From: Salipiger sp. H15
GTDB lineage: Bacteria > Pseudomonadota > Alphaproteobacteria > Rhodobacterales > Rhodobacteraceae
Assembly (NCBI RefSeq): GCF_040409955.1
Contig: NZ_CP123385.1
Coordinates: 372,001 to 436,000 of the forward strand
Length of the DNA stretch: 64,000 bases
Direction of reading: 5' to 3'
Positions 33,751-42,960 of the stretch are shown here, piece by piece. The notes beneath the pieces are model-generated. The model was not told the DNA's origin, ran no database searches, and saw nothing but the letters and a program-made list of their open reading frames with translations. Every line of letters starts with the position of its first letter. Positions within the stretch are counted from its first letter, which is position 1. A program made the translations under genes and the position numbers.

Positions 33751-34711
33751 AGGGCACGCGTCCCACCGGGATCGAGGTCAGCGCCCTGAGGCTGCCGGTG
33801 TCTACCACGGTGATGTCGTCCGACAGGCCATTGGCGACGTAGAGCCGGGATTCGTCCGCGGTCAGCGCCAACCCCCAGGCGCGGCTGCCGACGAGCACGT
33901 AGTCGATGACCTTGCGCTTCGGCACGTCCACCACGGCGACATGGTTGGCCCGCCCCAGCGCCACGTAGGCGCGCTGGCCATCGGCCGAGATCGTGAGGTC
34001 CACCGGCGTGACCTGTTCGGGCCGGAACCCGGTCGGACGGAAGGTGATGTCGCCCACCAGCTTGAGGGTCTCGACGTCGATGATGTCGACGATGCCGGCA
34101 AGCTCGGCCGAGACCCAGAGCTCCTTGCCGTCGGGAGTGAGCGCAAAGCGGCGGGGGCGCGTGTCGACGAGGATGTCGGCGATCACCGCATCCGCCTCGA
34201 GGTCGATCACGTGCACGAGGTTCGCCGCCTCCGAGGCGACGAAGACGAGACGACCGTCGGGCGTGACCTGCACCCCCTCGGGCTCCTCCCCGGTCAGGTA
34301 TTCCGCCAGCAGCTCCCCGGTCTCGATGTTGATCACCGATGCGGCGGCGTCCTCCTCGTTCGAGACGATGAGCCGCCGCCCGTCGGGGTGCAGGTCGAAG
34401 GTCTCGGGCGCGGGCACGCCGCGGATGCGCCGGGTCAGCTCGAGCGAGGCGGTGTCGTAGATCGCGATGGTGTCGTCATCCGCGCAGCCGACGTAGAACT
34501 CGGAATGGTCGGCGCTGAAATGCACCCCGCGCGGTCGGGCGCAGGTCTCGATGGTCCGCACGAGTTTCAGGTCGGGAGACAGGATGCTGAGCGTGTCGCT
34601 GCGCTCGTCGGAGACGATCGCCATGCCGGTCTGCGCGCAGGCCATGCCCGCCGCCGCCAGCAACACGAGCGTCGAAAGGACTGTAACCCGGGGGATCGAA
34701 CTGACGCGCAT
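33725..34711 (-). CDS. PQQ-dependent catabolism-associated beta-propeller protein (YVTN type)
   Basis: The 328-aa protein has a signal peptide (residues 1-26, ending GMACA) and then YVTN/NHL-like blades repeated about every 42 residues ([50 protein letters not shown]). It is periplasmic. It is divergent from the PQQ dehydrogenase gene with only 86 bp between the starts. Proteins of this subfamily recur beside quinoprotein dehydrogenases; the role is unknown and could be scaffold or metal delivery. Confidence 0.86.
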   Translation of the reverse strand: MRVSSIPRVTVLSTLVLLAAAGMACAQTGMAIVSDERSDTLSILSPDLKLVRTIETCARPRGVHFSADHSEFYVGCADDDTIAIYDTASLELTRRIRGVPAPETFDLHPDGRRLIVSNEEDAAASVINIETGELLAEYLTGEEPEGVQVTPDGRLVFVASEAANLVHVIDLEADAVIADILVDTRPRRFALTPDGKELWVSAELAGIVDIIDVETLKLVGDITFRPTGFRPEQVTPVDLTISADGQRAYVALGRANHVAVVDVPKRKVIDYVLVGSRAWGLALTADESRLYVANGLSDDITVVDTGSLRALTSIPVGRVPYDILIDDR

Positions 34712-34756
34712 CAGACTACGCTGTTTTTTTGCACATATTTCGTTTACCCTACGTAA

Positions 34757-34787
34757 CCCAAGGGAGATCTGCAACGCAAACCTTGGG
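34757..34787 (+). promoter_or_regulatory. leader hairpin overlapping the ribosome binding site of the PQQ dehydrogenase gene
   Basis: CCCAAGG (34757-34763) pairs perfectly with CCTTGGG (34781-34787). The right arm overlaps the GGGAGG used by ATG 34798, so folding would partly hide the start signal. The function is inferred; the repeat itself is directly visible. Confidence 0.4.
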
Positions 34788-34797
34788 AGGAAATGGG

Positions 34798-36498
34798 ATG
34801 CGAGAACGGTCGAAACTGGCCGCATTATTGTGTGCGGCACTCTTTGCCTGCAGTTCAGCTTCAGCACAGGACGAAATCGGGGCAAGTACGCTCTACGGCG
34901 ACTTGCAGTCGGTCACGCAAAGCATGCTGACGCGCGCCGCAGGGGACGGCAACAACTTCCTGCACACCAACGGCAACTACGAACAGACGCGCTACTACCC
35001 GGCGAGCCAGATCAACACGGCCAACGTGAAGAACCTGCGCCCCGCCTGGATCTTCCAGACCGAGATCGTGGATTCCATGGAAACCTCGCCGATCGTGGTC
35101 AACGGCGTCATGTACGTGACCACGGCCTTCAATCAGGTCTATGCAATCGACGCCCGCACCGGCAAGCAGATCTGGCACCACACCCATGCGATGGGCCCCG
35201 TGACCACCTATTGCTGCGGCCCGAACAACCGCGGCGTGGCGGTGGCCGGGGACAAGGTGTTCATGGGCACGCTCGACGCCAAGCTGGTGGCGCTCGATGC
35301 CAAGACCGGCAAGCAGCTCTGGGAGGCGCAGGTTGCCGATGCCGAGCTCGGCTACTCCGAGACCATGGCCCCGACCGTGGTCGAGAACATGGTGCTGATC
35401 GGCACGAACGGCGGGGAATACGGCATCCGCGGCTTCGTGAAGGCCTACAACACCGACACCGGCGAGCTGATCTGGACCTTCAACACCGTGCCCGAGGATT
35501 CGGTCGGGGTCTGGGCCACCCACGACGCCACGGGCCGCGACATGCTGCGCGACATCGACGCCGAGAAGGCCGCGCTTGCCAGCATGGGCGACCCCTACGA
35601 GACGCTGGGCGGCGGCGTCTGGCAGAACCCGGCGGTCGACCTTGCCGCGCGGCGCATCTACTTCGTGGTGGGCAACCCCTCGCCCGACCTCGACGGCAGC
35701 CTGCGCCCGGGGGACAACCTCTATACGGACAGCCTCGTGTCGGTGAACCTCGATACCGGCGAATACGTCTGCCACTTCCAGTACATCGCGCATGATGTCT
35801 GGGACCTCGACGCGGTGTCACCGCCTATCCTGACCATGGTGAAGGACGACGCGGGCAACGCGGTGAAGGGCGTGCTGCACGGCGGCAAGACCGGCCATGT
35901 CTACGTGCACAAGGCCGACGACTGCTCGCTCATCCGCTACTCCGAGGCCATGGTGCCGCAGGAGAACATGTGGACGCTGCCGACCGCCGAGGGCGCGCGC
36001 ATGTTGCCGGGCGCGAATGGCGGGGTGGAATGGTCGCCGATGGCGATCGATCCGACCCAGCACCTGACCTACGCGATCAACCTGCACCAGCCGATGACCT
36101 ACACCGTGCGCTCGACCCCCTACCCCGAGGGCAAGATCTGGCTCGGCGGCTCGTTCGACGTGATCGCCGAGGAAGAGCAATGGGGCAACGTCACCGCGGT
36201 CGACTACGACACCGGCAACATCGCCTGGCAGGTTCGCACCGCCGAGCCGATGATCGGCGGCGTGCTCGCCACGGCAGGGGGGCTCGTGTTCACCGGCGAG
36301 GGCAACGGGCTCTTCAAGGCCTATGACAGCTCCAACGGCGGCGAGCTCTGGCGCTTCCAGGCCGGGGCCGGCGTAAACGCGCCGCCGTCGAGCTACACGG
36401 TGGAAGGCCAGCAGTACATCGTCGTCGCGGCGGGCGGCAACGCGCAGCTCAACTACAAGCGCGGCAACAACATCATCGCCTTCACCCTCGCCGACTGA
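34798..36498 (+). CDS. PQQ-dependent methanol/ethanol-type dehydrogenase, lanthanide-type active site
   Basis: The 566-aa periplasmic quinoprotein has a signal peptide (residues 1-23) and eight W-motif blades. The vicinal disulfide Cys139-Cys140 (YCCGPNNRG) is present, as is the catalytic segment HDVWDLDAV with Asp336. Two residues on, Asp338 occupies the position that is Asp in XoxF and other lanthanide enzymes and Ala or Ser in calcium enzymes, so rare-earth dependence is likely. It oxidises primary alcohols and passes electrons to cytochrome c, encoded 70 bp downstream. ATG 34798 follows TTGGGAGGAAATGGG. Confidence 0.92.
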   Translation: MRERSKLAALLCAALFACSSASAQDEIGASTLYGDLQSVTQSMLTRAAGDGNNFLHTNGNYEQTRYYPASQINTANVKNLRPAWIFQTEIVDSMETSPIVVNGVMYVTTAFNQVYAIDARTGKQIWHHTHAMGPVTTYCCGPNNRGVAVAGDKVFMGTLDAKLVALDAKTGKQLWEAQVADAELGYSETMAPTVVENMVLIGTNGGEYGIRGFVKAYNTDTGELIWTFNTVPEDSVGVWATHDATGRDMLRDIDAEKAALASMGDPYETLGGGVWQNPAVDLAARRIYFVVGNPSPDLDGSLRPGDNLYTDSLVSVNLDTGEYVCHFQYIAHDVWDLDAVSPPILTMVKDDAGNAVKGVLHGGKTGHVYVHKADDCSLIRYSEAMVPQENMWTLPTAEGARMLPGANGGVEWSPMAIDPTQHLTYAINLHQPMTYTVRSTPYPEGKIWLGGSFDVIAEEEQWGNVTAVDYDTGNIAWQVRTAEPMIGGVLATAGGLVFTGEGNGLFKAYDSSNGGELWRFQAGAGVNAPPSSYTVEGQQYIVVAAGGNAQLNYKRGNNIIAFTLAD

Positions 36499-36568
36499 GG
36501 CGGGCGGCGACATCCAGCATCGGGGCGGGCTGTCCGGTCCGCCCCCTTTCCTGCAGGGAGATCGGAAC

Positions 36569-37162
36569 ATGACTTTGCGCGCTGCGCGTCTGGCACTCAT
36601 CCTGGCGGCTTCGCTCGCCCCCCTTGCCGCGGCGCCCGTGGCAGCCATGGACGGCTTTGTCCTCGAGGACGAGGTCGCGGTCTGCGCCGGGTGCCACGGC
36701 GAGGCCGGGGTTCCCGCCGAAGCGGACTACCCGGTGATCTGGGGGCAGCAGTATTTCTACATCCTGACGCAGCTGCGCGACTATGCCGCCGGAAGGCGCC
36801 AGAACGAGATCATGTCCGGCATCGCCGCCGAGTACGACCGCGACCAGGCCAAGCAGCTGGCCGAGCATTTCGCCGCCCAGACATGGCCCGCGCTTCCCGC
36901 CGATCCCGCGGATGGCGACCGGGCCCTTGCCGAGAAGGCCTTCACCGTGGCGCAATGCAGCGCCTGCCACGGCAAATGGCAGGGCGACAGCCGCATCCCC
37001 CGCCTTGCCGGGCAGCAGGTGGGCTACCTGTCGAGGACCATGCACGAGTTCAAGGACGAGGTCCGCAACAATGCCCCCGACATGAGCAACGTCATGAAGC
37101 AGTTCGACGAGGCGACGATCACCGCCATGTCGAGCTACCTCTCGTCGCTCGTCCTGCACTGA
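36569..37162 (+). CDS. dihaem c-type cytochrome (c4-like)
   Basis: The 197-aa secreted protein has a signal peptide cleaved near residue 26 (PVAAM-DGF) and two haem sites, CAGCH (39-43) and CSACH (130-134). The two-domain arrangement and length match cytochrome c4-type proteins. It lies 70 bp after the PQQ dehydrogenase on the same strand and is the likely electron acceptor. Methionine ligands are probably in the MSGIA (about 82) and MSNVM (about 171) segments. Confidence 0.88.
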   Translation: MTLRAARLALILAASLAPLAAAPVAAMDGFVLEDEVAVCAGCHGEAGVPAEADYPVIWGQQYFYILTQLRDYAAGRRQNEIMSGIAAEYDRDQAKQLAEHFAAQTWPALPADPADGDRALAEKAFTVAQCSACHGKWQGDSRIPRLAGQQVGYLSRTMHEFKDEVRNNAPDMSNVMKQFDEATITAMSSYLSSLVLH

Positions 37163-37190
37163 CCTCTCGCGCGCCGCCGGCCTTCCGGGC

Positions 37191-38102
37191 TCAGCGGGCA
37201 AGCATCGCGCGGATCTCGTCGCCCGCGGCGAGGTCGAGGGCAAGCCGGCCCTCGCGGTCGCGCAGCCCGGGGTCGGCGCCAGCGTCAAGCAGGAAGGTGA
37301 CCATCTGCGCGTGGCCGCGCTCGGCGGCGATCATCAGCGCCGAGCGCCCCCGGTCGTCCTGCCGGTCGATCGCCGCGCCCGCGGCAATCAGCGCGCGCGC
37401 GGTCTCCACCCCGTCCGCCGCGGGCGCGTCGTTGGCATGGCCCGCGGCCCACATGAGCGCGGTCAGATCGTGCCCCCAGACCCTGTCGGCTTCGGCCCCG
37501 GCTTCGAGCAGCGTCGCGACGATGCCGGGAAAGGCCCGCCCCGCGGCATAGACGAGCGCGCCCTTGCCGCGGCGGTCCTCGGCGTTCGGGTCGGCCCCCG
37601 CCTCGAGCAGCAGCGCCAGCAGGCGGGCGTCGCCGTCGAAGGCGCCCGCCATGATCGGCGTCACGCCCTCGCGGCTGGCAAGGCCCACGTCCGCCCCCGC
37701 GTCCAAAAGCGTCGCCACCATGCGCCGCCGCCCCGCCTGCACCGCGGCAAGCAGCGGCGTGATCCCGGCGAGGTCGGCATGGTCGATGTCGGCGCCCCGC
37801 GCCAGCAGGTCCGCGACGATCTCCCCGGCGCCACGCGCGGCAGCGATGTTGAGCGGGGTGCCGCCCCTGCGGTTGCGCGCCTCGACCGAGGCGCCGCGGT
37901 CGAGCAGCGCCGCCGCGATCCCGGGACAGTCGAGCGAGGCCGCCTCGAAGAGCGTCTCGTTCAGCACGCGCCCCTCAAGCCGGGCGGGCGACTGGGCCAG
38001 GCGGGTTTCGAGCGCCGCGCAGACCGGCGCCACCGGCTGCGCCGAGGCCCCGGCCGCCCCGGCGAAAAGCATGAGGAGCCCCAGCCCCGCGCGCCGCATC
38101 AT
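37191..38102 (-). CDS. secreted ankyrin repeat protein
   Basis: The 303-aa protein has a signal peptide (residues 1-21, GAAGASAQ) and about six to seven ankyrin repeats with the motif G(A/G)D(V/I)xxxxxxGxTPLxxA (for example ARGADIDHADLAGITPLLAA and RGHAQMVTFLLDAGADPG). It is exported to the periplasm and probably acts by protein binding. It overlaps the preceding gene by 4 bp (ATGA). Its position beside the PQQ dehydrogenase cluster, convergent with the cytochrome gene, suggests an accessory role, but this is inferred. Confidence 0.85.
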   Translation of the reverse strand: MMRRAGLGLLMLFAGAAGASAQPVAPVCAALETRLAQSPARLEGRVLNETLFEAASLDCPGIAAALLDRGASVEARNRRGGTPLNIAAARGAGEIVADLLARGADIDHADLAGITPLLAAVQAGRRRMVATLLDAGADVGLASREGVTPIMAGAFDGDARLLALLLEAGADPNAEDRRGKGALVYAAGRAFPGIVATLLEAGAEADRVWGHDLTALMWAAGHANDAPAADGVETARALIAAGAAIDRQDDRGRSALMIAAERGHAQMVTFLLDAGADPGLRDREGRLALDLAAGDEIRAMLAR

Positions 38103-38521
38103 CGCACCACGAACACGCCGCGGAAGCCCTGCGTGTCGAGGCCCTCGGCGTAGAAGCGGTACTCGCCGGGGCGCTGCGGGATGAACCAGATGTCGATCTC
38201 GCCCTCGTCGTCGAACTCGACCGCGTGCAGCCCGTAGGGCTTGACCTCCTTCTCCTCGATCACGACCTGGTCGATCCAGCTTTCGCGGAAGAGCTCGGGG
38301 GCGAGGATCCTGTACTCCTCGAGCCCGTCACTGCGGATGCGCCAGCGGTAGTAGACGCCGGTCTCGACCTCGTAGCGGGTGACCGAGAACCCCTTCGCCG
38401 CGTCCAGCACCAGCGGCTCGAGCCTTTCGGCCCGCCGCGCCGCGCCATCCGCCGCGCCCGCCGGCTGCGCGGGCGCCAGCATGAGTAGGGACATCAACAG
38501 GAGGCCAACTCTGCCCGACAT
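38099..38521 (-). CDS. small secreted beta-rich protein of the PQQ locus (cupredoxin-like fold, function unknown)
   Basis: The 140-aa protein has a signal peptide (MSGRVGLLLMSLLMLAPAQPAG region, cleavage near residue 23) and a beta-strand-rich mature part ending FYAEGLDTQGFRGVFVVR. The ending IWFIPQRPGEYRFYAEG recalls cupredoxin-like domains, yet the Cys and Met copper ligands are absent. It is coupled to the ankyrin gene by an ATGA overlap. I do not recognise a named family. Binding of a ligand, or partnership with the quinoprotein, is a guess from position. Confidence 0.65.
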   Translation of the reverse strand: MSGRVGLLLMSLLMLAPAQPAGAADGAARRAERLEPLVLDAAKGFSVTRYEVETGVYYRWRIRSDGLEEYRILAPELFRESWIDQVVIEEKEVKPYGLHAVEFDDEGEIDIWFIPQRPGEYRFYAEGLDTQGFRGVFVVR

Positions 38522-38807
38522 GGGTCCACCGCCTTTCGCCTCGTCCGGGATACGCGAGGAAAAGTAGCACCGGCATGGTGCTTTAGGCAAATTCCGACTG
38601 CGCGAGGGTGGGCAGGTCTCTTCTCGCGGTGGTTCTCTGCCAAGGGCTGATCGCGGCGCAGGCGATCTTGAGGCCGGTGATGTCCGAGAATTTGGCCGCG
38701 CGCTGCCTCTTGTTGGCCGTGGGCACCGCGGCAACCGCTGGGCCATGGTCCCTGCCCTGCGCTCCGCCGGCCCACGCCAGTCCGGGGCCGGCTGCGTCAC
38801 CCGCGCC
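38522..38807. other. 286-bp intergenic region, no gene supported
   Basis: This lies upstream of the minus-strand beta-rich protein and after the ABC binding-protein gene at 38808. Short open frames on both strands have no recognisable protein features. It must contain the promoter of the ankyrin operon. A terminator for the ABC operon is not obvious. Confidence 0.35.
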
Positions 38808-40127
38808 TTACTGCTGCGCGGGGATCTGCTGCACGAGGCCGCGCTTCTGCTCGCGCTCGAAGGTCTTGGCGGTGGCCGCGACCACCTCGGCGGGGGTTTC
38901 CTTGTCGAGCCACATGGCCTCGACGTCCTTGACCAGCACGTCGGTGGTCTGGGCCGGGAAGAAGGTCTGCACCTTGTAGCCGAAATGCCCCTCCGCCACC
39001 GCGCCCGACACCGCCGAGGCCGCATCGAAATAGGCCTTCACCACGCCGGTCGCCTCGGGGTCGGTCGGGAAGTACTTCAGCGGGATCGACCAGTAGCCCG
39101 GCCAGACCTTGGCGATATCGGTGGCGAAGCGCCTCGACATGATCATGTCGAGCACTTCCGCCGCGCCCTCCTGCACCTTGGAATTGGCGTTGACCGACAG
39201 CGCGAAGGCGGCGCCGATCGAGTAGTTCGGGTAGGCGACCGCGTCCGAGAGCTGCGGGAAGGCGGCCCAGCCGATGTCATCGGCCTTGTCGCCGGTGAAG
39301 TAGCTCATCGCCCACTGGAAGGCGAAGGAGGGCGCGAAGAAGAACGGCGTCTTCTCCTCCGACAGGGCCGAGATCGAGCTGTCGAAGTTCAGCGAGAAAT
39401 AGTCGTCGCCGCCGAGATAGCCCGCCTTGTAGTAGCGGTTCAGCTCTTCCATCGCCGCCAGCATCCCGGGGCTGTCGAAGCTGGCCTCGCCGGTCAGCAT
39501 CTTTTCCAGTTCTGCGGGCGGCACGAACTGGTTGATGAAGGTCGAGGAATAGTTCTCGTTGATCGGCTGCCAGCCGTTGTTGCCGACCGCCGCGGCATAC
39601 ATGCCCTTCTCCTGCGCGGCCTTCATGATCTCTTCCAGCTCGGCGCCGGTCTTCGGCACGCTCCAGCCGTTCTCTGCGAGCACCTTGGCATTGTAGAACA
39701 TGCCGTCCGACACCAGCGAGGGGGTCATGCAGTAGAGCCCGCCCTGCTGGGTGCAGGCCTGCATCGACGGCGCGACGATGCGGTCGGCCCAGCCGAACTT
39801 CTCGGCATAGGCGCCGAGGTCGGCCAGCTTGCCCGCCTTCGCCAGCGGCGAGACCCAGGACGGGCCGGAGGTGTAGACGATGTCGGGCCCCTCGCCCGCC
39901 ATGACCGCGACCCGCACGTCGTTGTCGACGTCGTTCTTGTACTCGATCACCAGATCATAGGCGTCCTGCGCGTCGTGGAAGGGCTGGACCAGCGTGGTCT
40001 CCAGCGCCTCGCGATACTCGGGCGAGGCGCCCCAGAACCAGAGCGTGACGGTCTCGCGCGCCGCCGCCTGCAGCGGCAGCAGGGCGACGGTCGAGGCCAG
40101 AAGGGCGAAACGGGTGGGAGAGGTCAT
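38808..40127 (-). CDS. carbohydrate-type ABC transporter substrate-binding protein (family 1)
   Basis: The 439-aa protein has a signal peptide (residues 1-21) and a mature part opening ETVTLWFWGASPEYREALE, typical of CUT1 (maltose-type) binding proteins, with GEGPDIVYTSGPSW as the conserved hinge segment. It is the last gene of the operon permease-permease-ATPase-binding protein, an unusual position for a binding protein. The co-regulated nucleoside hydrolase suggests the ligand may be a nucleoside or its sugar rather than a disaccharide. Confidence 0.87.
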   Translation of the reverse strand: MTSPTRFALLASTVALLPLQAAARETVTLWFWGASPEYREALETTLVQPFHDAQDAYDLVIEYKNDVDNDVRVAVMAGEGPDIVYTSGPSWVSPLAKAGKLADLGAYAEKFGWADRIVAPSMQACTQQGGLYCMTPSLVSDGMFYNAKVLAENGWSVPKTGAELEEIMKAAQEKGMYAAAVGNNGWQPINENYSSTFINQFVPPAELEKMLTGEASFDSPGMLAAMEELNRYYKAGYLGGDDYFSLNFDSSISALSEEKTPFFFAPSFAFQWAMSYFTGDKADDIGWAAFPQLSDAVAYPNYSIGAAFALSVNANSKVQEGAAEVLDMIMSRRFATDIAKVWPGYWSIPLKYFPTDPEATGVVKAYFDAASAVSGAVAEGHFGYKVQTFFPAQTTDVLVKDVEAMWLDKETPAEVVAATAKTFEREQKRGLVQQIPAQQ

Positions 40128-40161
40128 CGAGGCGATCCTGTTGGGAGGGAGGAAGGGAAGC

Positions 40162-41169
40162 TCAGGCGCGCAGGCGCTGGCCGGCGGCGTCGAAGTGGAG
40201 GCAGTGCTGCGCCTCGGCCGAGAGCCGCAGCACATCGCCCGGCGCGGGCCGCGCGCCGCGGGTCTCGACGCAGAGCCGGGTGCCGCCCGCGTCGAGATAG
40301 GAAAAGCCGAGATTGCCGAGGTCCTCGGTGAAGAGCACCACCGCCTCGATCAGCCCCTCGGGATCGATCCGCAGGTGCTCGGGACGAATGCCGACCTGCG
40401 CGGCACCCTGCGGCGCGGCGGGCAGCGGCAGGGCGCCGGCACCGATGATGTTGATCTTCGGCGATCCGATGAACCCGGCGACGAAGGCATTGGCCGGATC
40501 GCGGTAAAGCTCCAGCGGCCGGCCCACCTGCTCGATCCGGCCGCCGTTCAGCACCGCGATCCGGTCCGCCAGCGTCATCGCCTCGGTCTGGTCGTGGGTG
40601 ACGTAGATCATCGTGTTGCCAAGTTCGCGGTGCAGCCGGGCGATCTCGATGCGCATCTCGACGCGCAGCTCGGCGTCGAGGTTCGACAGGGGCTCGTCGA
40701 AGAGGAAGATCTCGGGGCGGCGGGCCAGCGCCCGGCCGATGGCGACCCGCTGTCGCTGGCCGCCCGACAGCGCCGCGGGGCGGCGGTCGAGGTATGGCTC
40801 GAGCCGGAGCAGCCGGGCGATTTCCTCGGCGCGGGCGCGGCGCTCGGGTTTCGGCACGTTGCGGATCTTCAGCCCGAAGGCGATGTTCTCGGCCACGCTC
40901 AGATGCGGGTAGAGCGCGTAGCCCTGGAACACCATCGCCACGTTGCGCTCGACCGGCGGCAGGCGTGTGGCGTCGCGCCCGGCGATCTCGATGCGGCCGC
41001 TGTCGACGCCCTCGAGCCCGGCGACGGTGCGCAGCAGCGTGGACTTGCCGCAGCCCGAGGGGCCGACGAAGACGATGAACTCGCCCGCCTCGACGGCCAG
41101 ATCGAGCCCGCGGATCACCTCCGTCTCGCCATAGGACTTGCGGATCTCGGAGAGCGTCAGCTGCGACAT
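40162..41169 (-). CDS. ABC transporter ATP-binding protein (MsmK/UgpC type)
   Basis: The 335-aa ATPase has Walker A GPSGCGKST (36-44), Q-loop FQGY (about 81), signature LSGGQRQRVAIGRAL (134-148), Walker B FLFDEPLSNLD (155-165) and H-loop His192, plus a C-terminal TOBE/MalK-like regulatory domain (about 235-335). It is the energising subunit of the CUT1 importer encoded around it. It is separated by 10 bp from the upstream permease gene and 34 bp from the binding-protein gene. Confidence 0.94.
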   Translation of the reverse strand: MSQLTLSEIRKSYGETEVIRGLDLAVEAGEFIVFVGPSGCGKSTLLRTVAGLEGVDSGRIEIAGRDATRLPPVERNVAMVFQGYALYPHLSVAENIAFGLKIRNVPKPERRARAEEIARLLRLEPYLDRRPAALSGGQRQRVAIGRALARRPEIFLFDEPLSNLDAELRVEMRIEIARLHRELGNTMIYVTHDQTEAMTLADRIAVLNGGRIEQVGRPLELYRDPANAFVAGFIGSPKINIIGAGALPLPAAPQGAAQVGIRPEHLRIDPEGLIEAVVLFTEDLGNLGFSYLDAGGTRLCVETRGARPAPGDVLRLSAEAQHCLHFDAAGQRLRA

Positions 41170-41179
41170 GTGGGGCGGG

Positions 41180-42025
41180 TCATCCCTTGACGGCGCCGCG
41201 GGTGACCCCGTCGACGAACAGGCGTTGCATGAGAAGGAAGAAGATCAGCAGCGGCGCGATGACGATCACCGCCCCCGCCATCATCAGCGACTTGTCCGAG
41301 CCGATCTCGCTGTTCATCGACAGGAAGGCGAGCATGACGGTGTAGCTCGACTGGCTCTGCTGGAAGGTCTGGGTGATCAGGTACTCGTTCCAGGCGTTGA
41401 ACCCGGTGAGGATCGCCACGGTCACCAGCCCGGGCCGCATCAGCGGCAGGATCACCAGGCGGAACACCTGCCAGGGGCTGGCGCCCTCCATGAAGGCGGC
41501 CTCGTCCAGCGCCGCGGGGATCGACAGCGCGAAGCTGCGCAGCAGCAGGATGGCCACCGGCAGGTTCACCGCCGACAGGATCACCGCCGTTGCCACCGGG
41601 TTCGAGACCAGCCCGAGCTTGGCGTAGATGAAGAAGAGCGGAAAGAGGAACAGCTGGATCGGCACCGCCACGGTGGCGAGGAAGTAGAGCATGATGATCC
41701 TCCAGCCGCGCACCGCCTTGCGGGCCAGCGGCCAGGCCGCCATGGCGGCGGTGCCGGTGGTCAGCGCGACGGTCACCGCGGTGATGATCACCGAGTTCAC
41801 CAGCGCATGGGCAAAGCCGCCGCTGCTCCAGGCGCGGGCAAAGGCATCGAGGCTGGGCTGCCGCGGCAGCGCGAGCGGGCTGGCGACCACCTCGGCGTGG
41901 GTCTTGAGCGCGTTGAGCGCCATCAGCGCCAGCGGAAACAGCACCGCCGCCACCAGCAGGAGCAGCACCACCGATCCGGCAACGCGCCCGGCGCGGCGCG
42001 GGGCGCGAAGCGTGGACGCGCTCAT
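41180..42025 (-). CDS. carbohydrate-type ABC permease (MalG family)
   Basis: The 281-aa permease has six hydrophobic segments and the EAA loop AALDEAAFMEGASPWQVFRLVILPLMRP (about residues 185-212). The end LMQRLFVDGVTRGAVKG is the MalG-type tail. The start overlaps the stop of the partner permease (ATGA, 42022-42025). It pairs with the MalF-like gene upstream to form the channel. Confidence 0.93.
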   Translation of the reverse strand: MSASTLRAPRRAGRVAGSVVLLLLVAAVLFPLALMALNALKTHAEVVASPLALPRQPSLDAFARAWSSGGFAHALVNSVIITAVTVALTTGTAAMAAWPLARKAVRGWRIIMLYFLATVAVPIQLFLFPLFFIYAKLGLVSNPVATAVILSAVNLPVAILLLRSFALSIPAALDEAAFMEGASPWQVFRLVILPLMRPGLVTVAILTGFNAWNEYLITQTFQQSQSSYTVMLAFLSMNSEIGSDKSLMMAGAVIVIAPLLIFFLLMQRLFVDGVTRGAVKG

Positions 42026-42891
42026 TTCAGCGCCTCGCGGCTGACGAAGATGTAGGCGAAGGAGGCGAGGATGCCGAAGCCGCTCATCACCACCGCCACC
42101 GCGGCCGCCTTGCCCACCTCGAAGGTGCGGAAGGCAAAGCCGTAGGCCAGGGTCGAGAGCATCTCGGTCGAGCCGGCCGGCCCGCCGCCGGTCATCAGGA
42201 AGACGTAGTCGAAATTCAGGAAGCTGAGGATGGTGACCAGCGCCAGCAGCAGCGCCACCGTGGGCAGGATGTTGGGCAGCGTCACCTCGCGGAAGATCTG
42301 CCAGGCGGTCGCTCCCTCGAGATAGGCCGCCTCGAGCTGGTCCTCGGGGGTCTGGCGCATCGCGGCGAAGAGGATCACCGTCAGGTAGCCCCAGAAGCTC
42401 CAGATGTTCACCGCCGCCACGGTGTAGAGCGCGGTGTCCGGGTTGCCGAGCGGGTAGCCCATCGGGGTGATCGTCCGGTCGATCCAGCCGACCAGCCCCG
42501 CGGTGTTGTCGAGGATGACGTTCATCCAGATCCCGACGTTGGCGACGGGCGAGATCACGAAGGGCAGCAGGAAGATCGCCTGGTAGACCGCCGCCGCCCT
42601 GCGCCGCGTGGTGAGCAGCGCCGAGACGAAGAGCGCCAGCGCCATCGGGATGGTCAGGAAGATGATCAGCCAGCGGCCGTTGTTGGCCAGCGTGGCCCAG
42701 AAGGCGCGGTCGTCGAAGAGGTCGGTGTAGTTCTCGAAGCCGATGAACCACGGCTCGGAAACGCCGTCCCAGTCGGTCAGCGACATGGCATAGGTCGCGA
42801 TGGCCGGAAGGGCGATGACCGAAACCGACAGGAGAAGCGCGGGCAGGCAGAACCAGTAGAGGCTGGAATGATGTCTCGGACTGGCGCGCAT
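42022..42891 (-). CDS. carbohydrate-type ABC permease (MalF family)
   Basis: The 289-aa six-helix permease has the EAA motif LEAAYLEGATAWQIFREVTLP (about residues 195-215). Start 42891 (MRASPRHHSS) is plausible, though the ribosome binding site is weak (AGGAG about 15 bases away). It is the first gene of the operon, 50 bp downstream of the GGTAT-N8-ATACC operator, which would let the UTRA-type GntR at 42961-43773 repress it. Confidence 0.9.
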   Translation of the reverse strand: MRASPRHHSSLYWFCLPALLLSVSVIALPAIATYAMSLTDWDGVSEPWFIGFENYTDLFDDRAFWATLANNGRWLIIFLTIPMALALFVSALLTTRRRAAAVYQAIFLLPFVISPVANVGIWMNVILDNTAGLVGWIDRTITPMGYPLGNPDTALYTVAAVNIWSFWGYLTVILFAAMRQTPEDQLEAAYLEGATAWQIFREVTLPNILPTVALLLALVTILSFLNFDYVFLMTGGGPAGSTEMLSTLAYGFAFRTFEVGKAAAVAVVMSGFGILASFAYIFVSREALK

Positions 42892-42940
42892 GATGCGTCC
42901 GGCTCTCCTGTCGTGTGAATCCGTGAGTGCGGCTTTCGAA

Positions 42941-42958
42941 GGTATTACTATTAATACC
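42941..42958. promoter_or_regulatory. GntR/UTRA operator GGTAT-N8-ATACC, ABC operon promoter
   Basis: GGTATTACTATTAATACC is an 18-bp sequence whose 7-bp arms are perfect inverted repeats (GGTATTA/TAATACC). The same GGTAT-N8-ATACC spacing recurs at 43830-43847. It lies between the GntR stop (42961) and the first permease gene (start 42891). Confidence 0.75.
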
Positions 42959-42960
42959 AC

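Noticed and set aside
38522..38807. Possible transposase remnant in the minus-strand frames near 38600-38700
   Set aside because: A stretch reading like a conserved helix was seen in one frame but could not be matched to a transposase family or extended.
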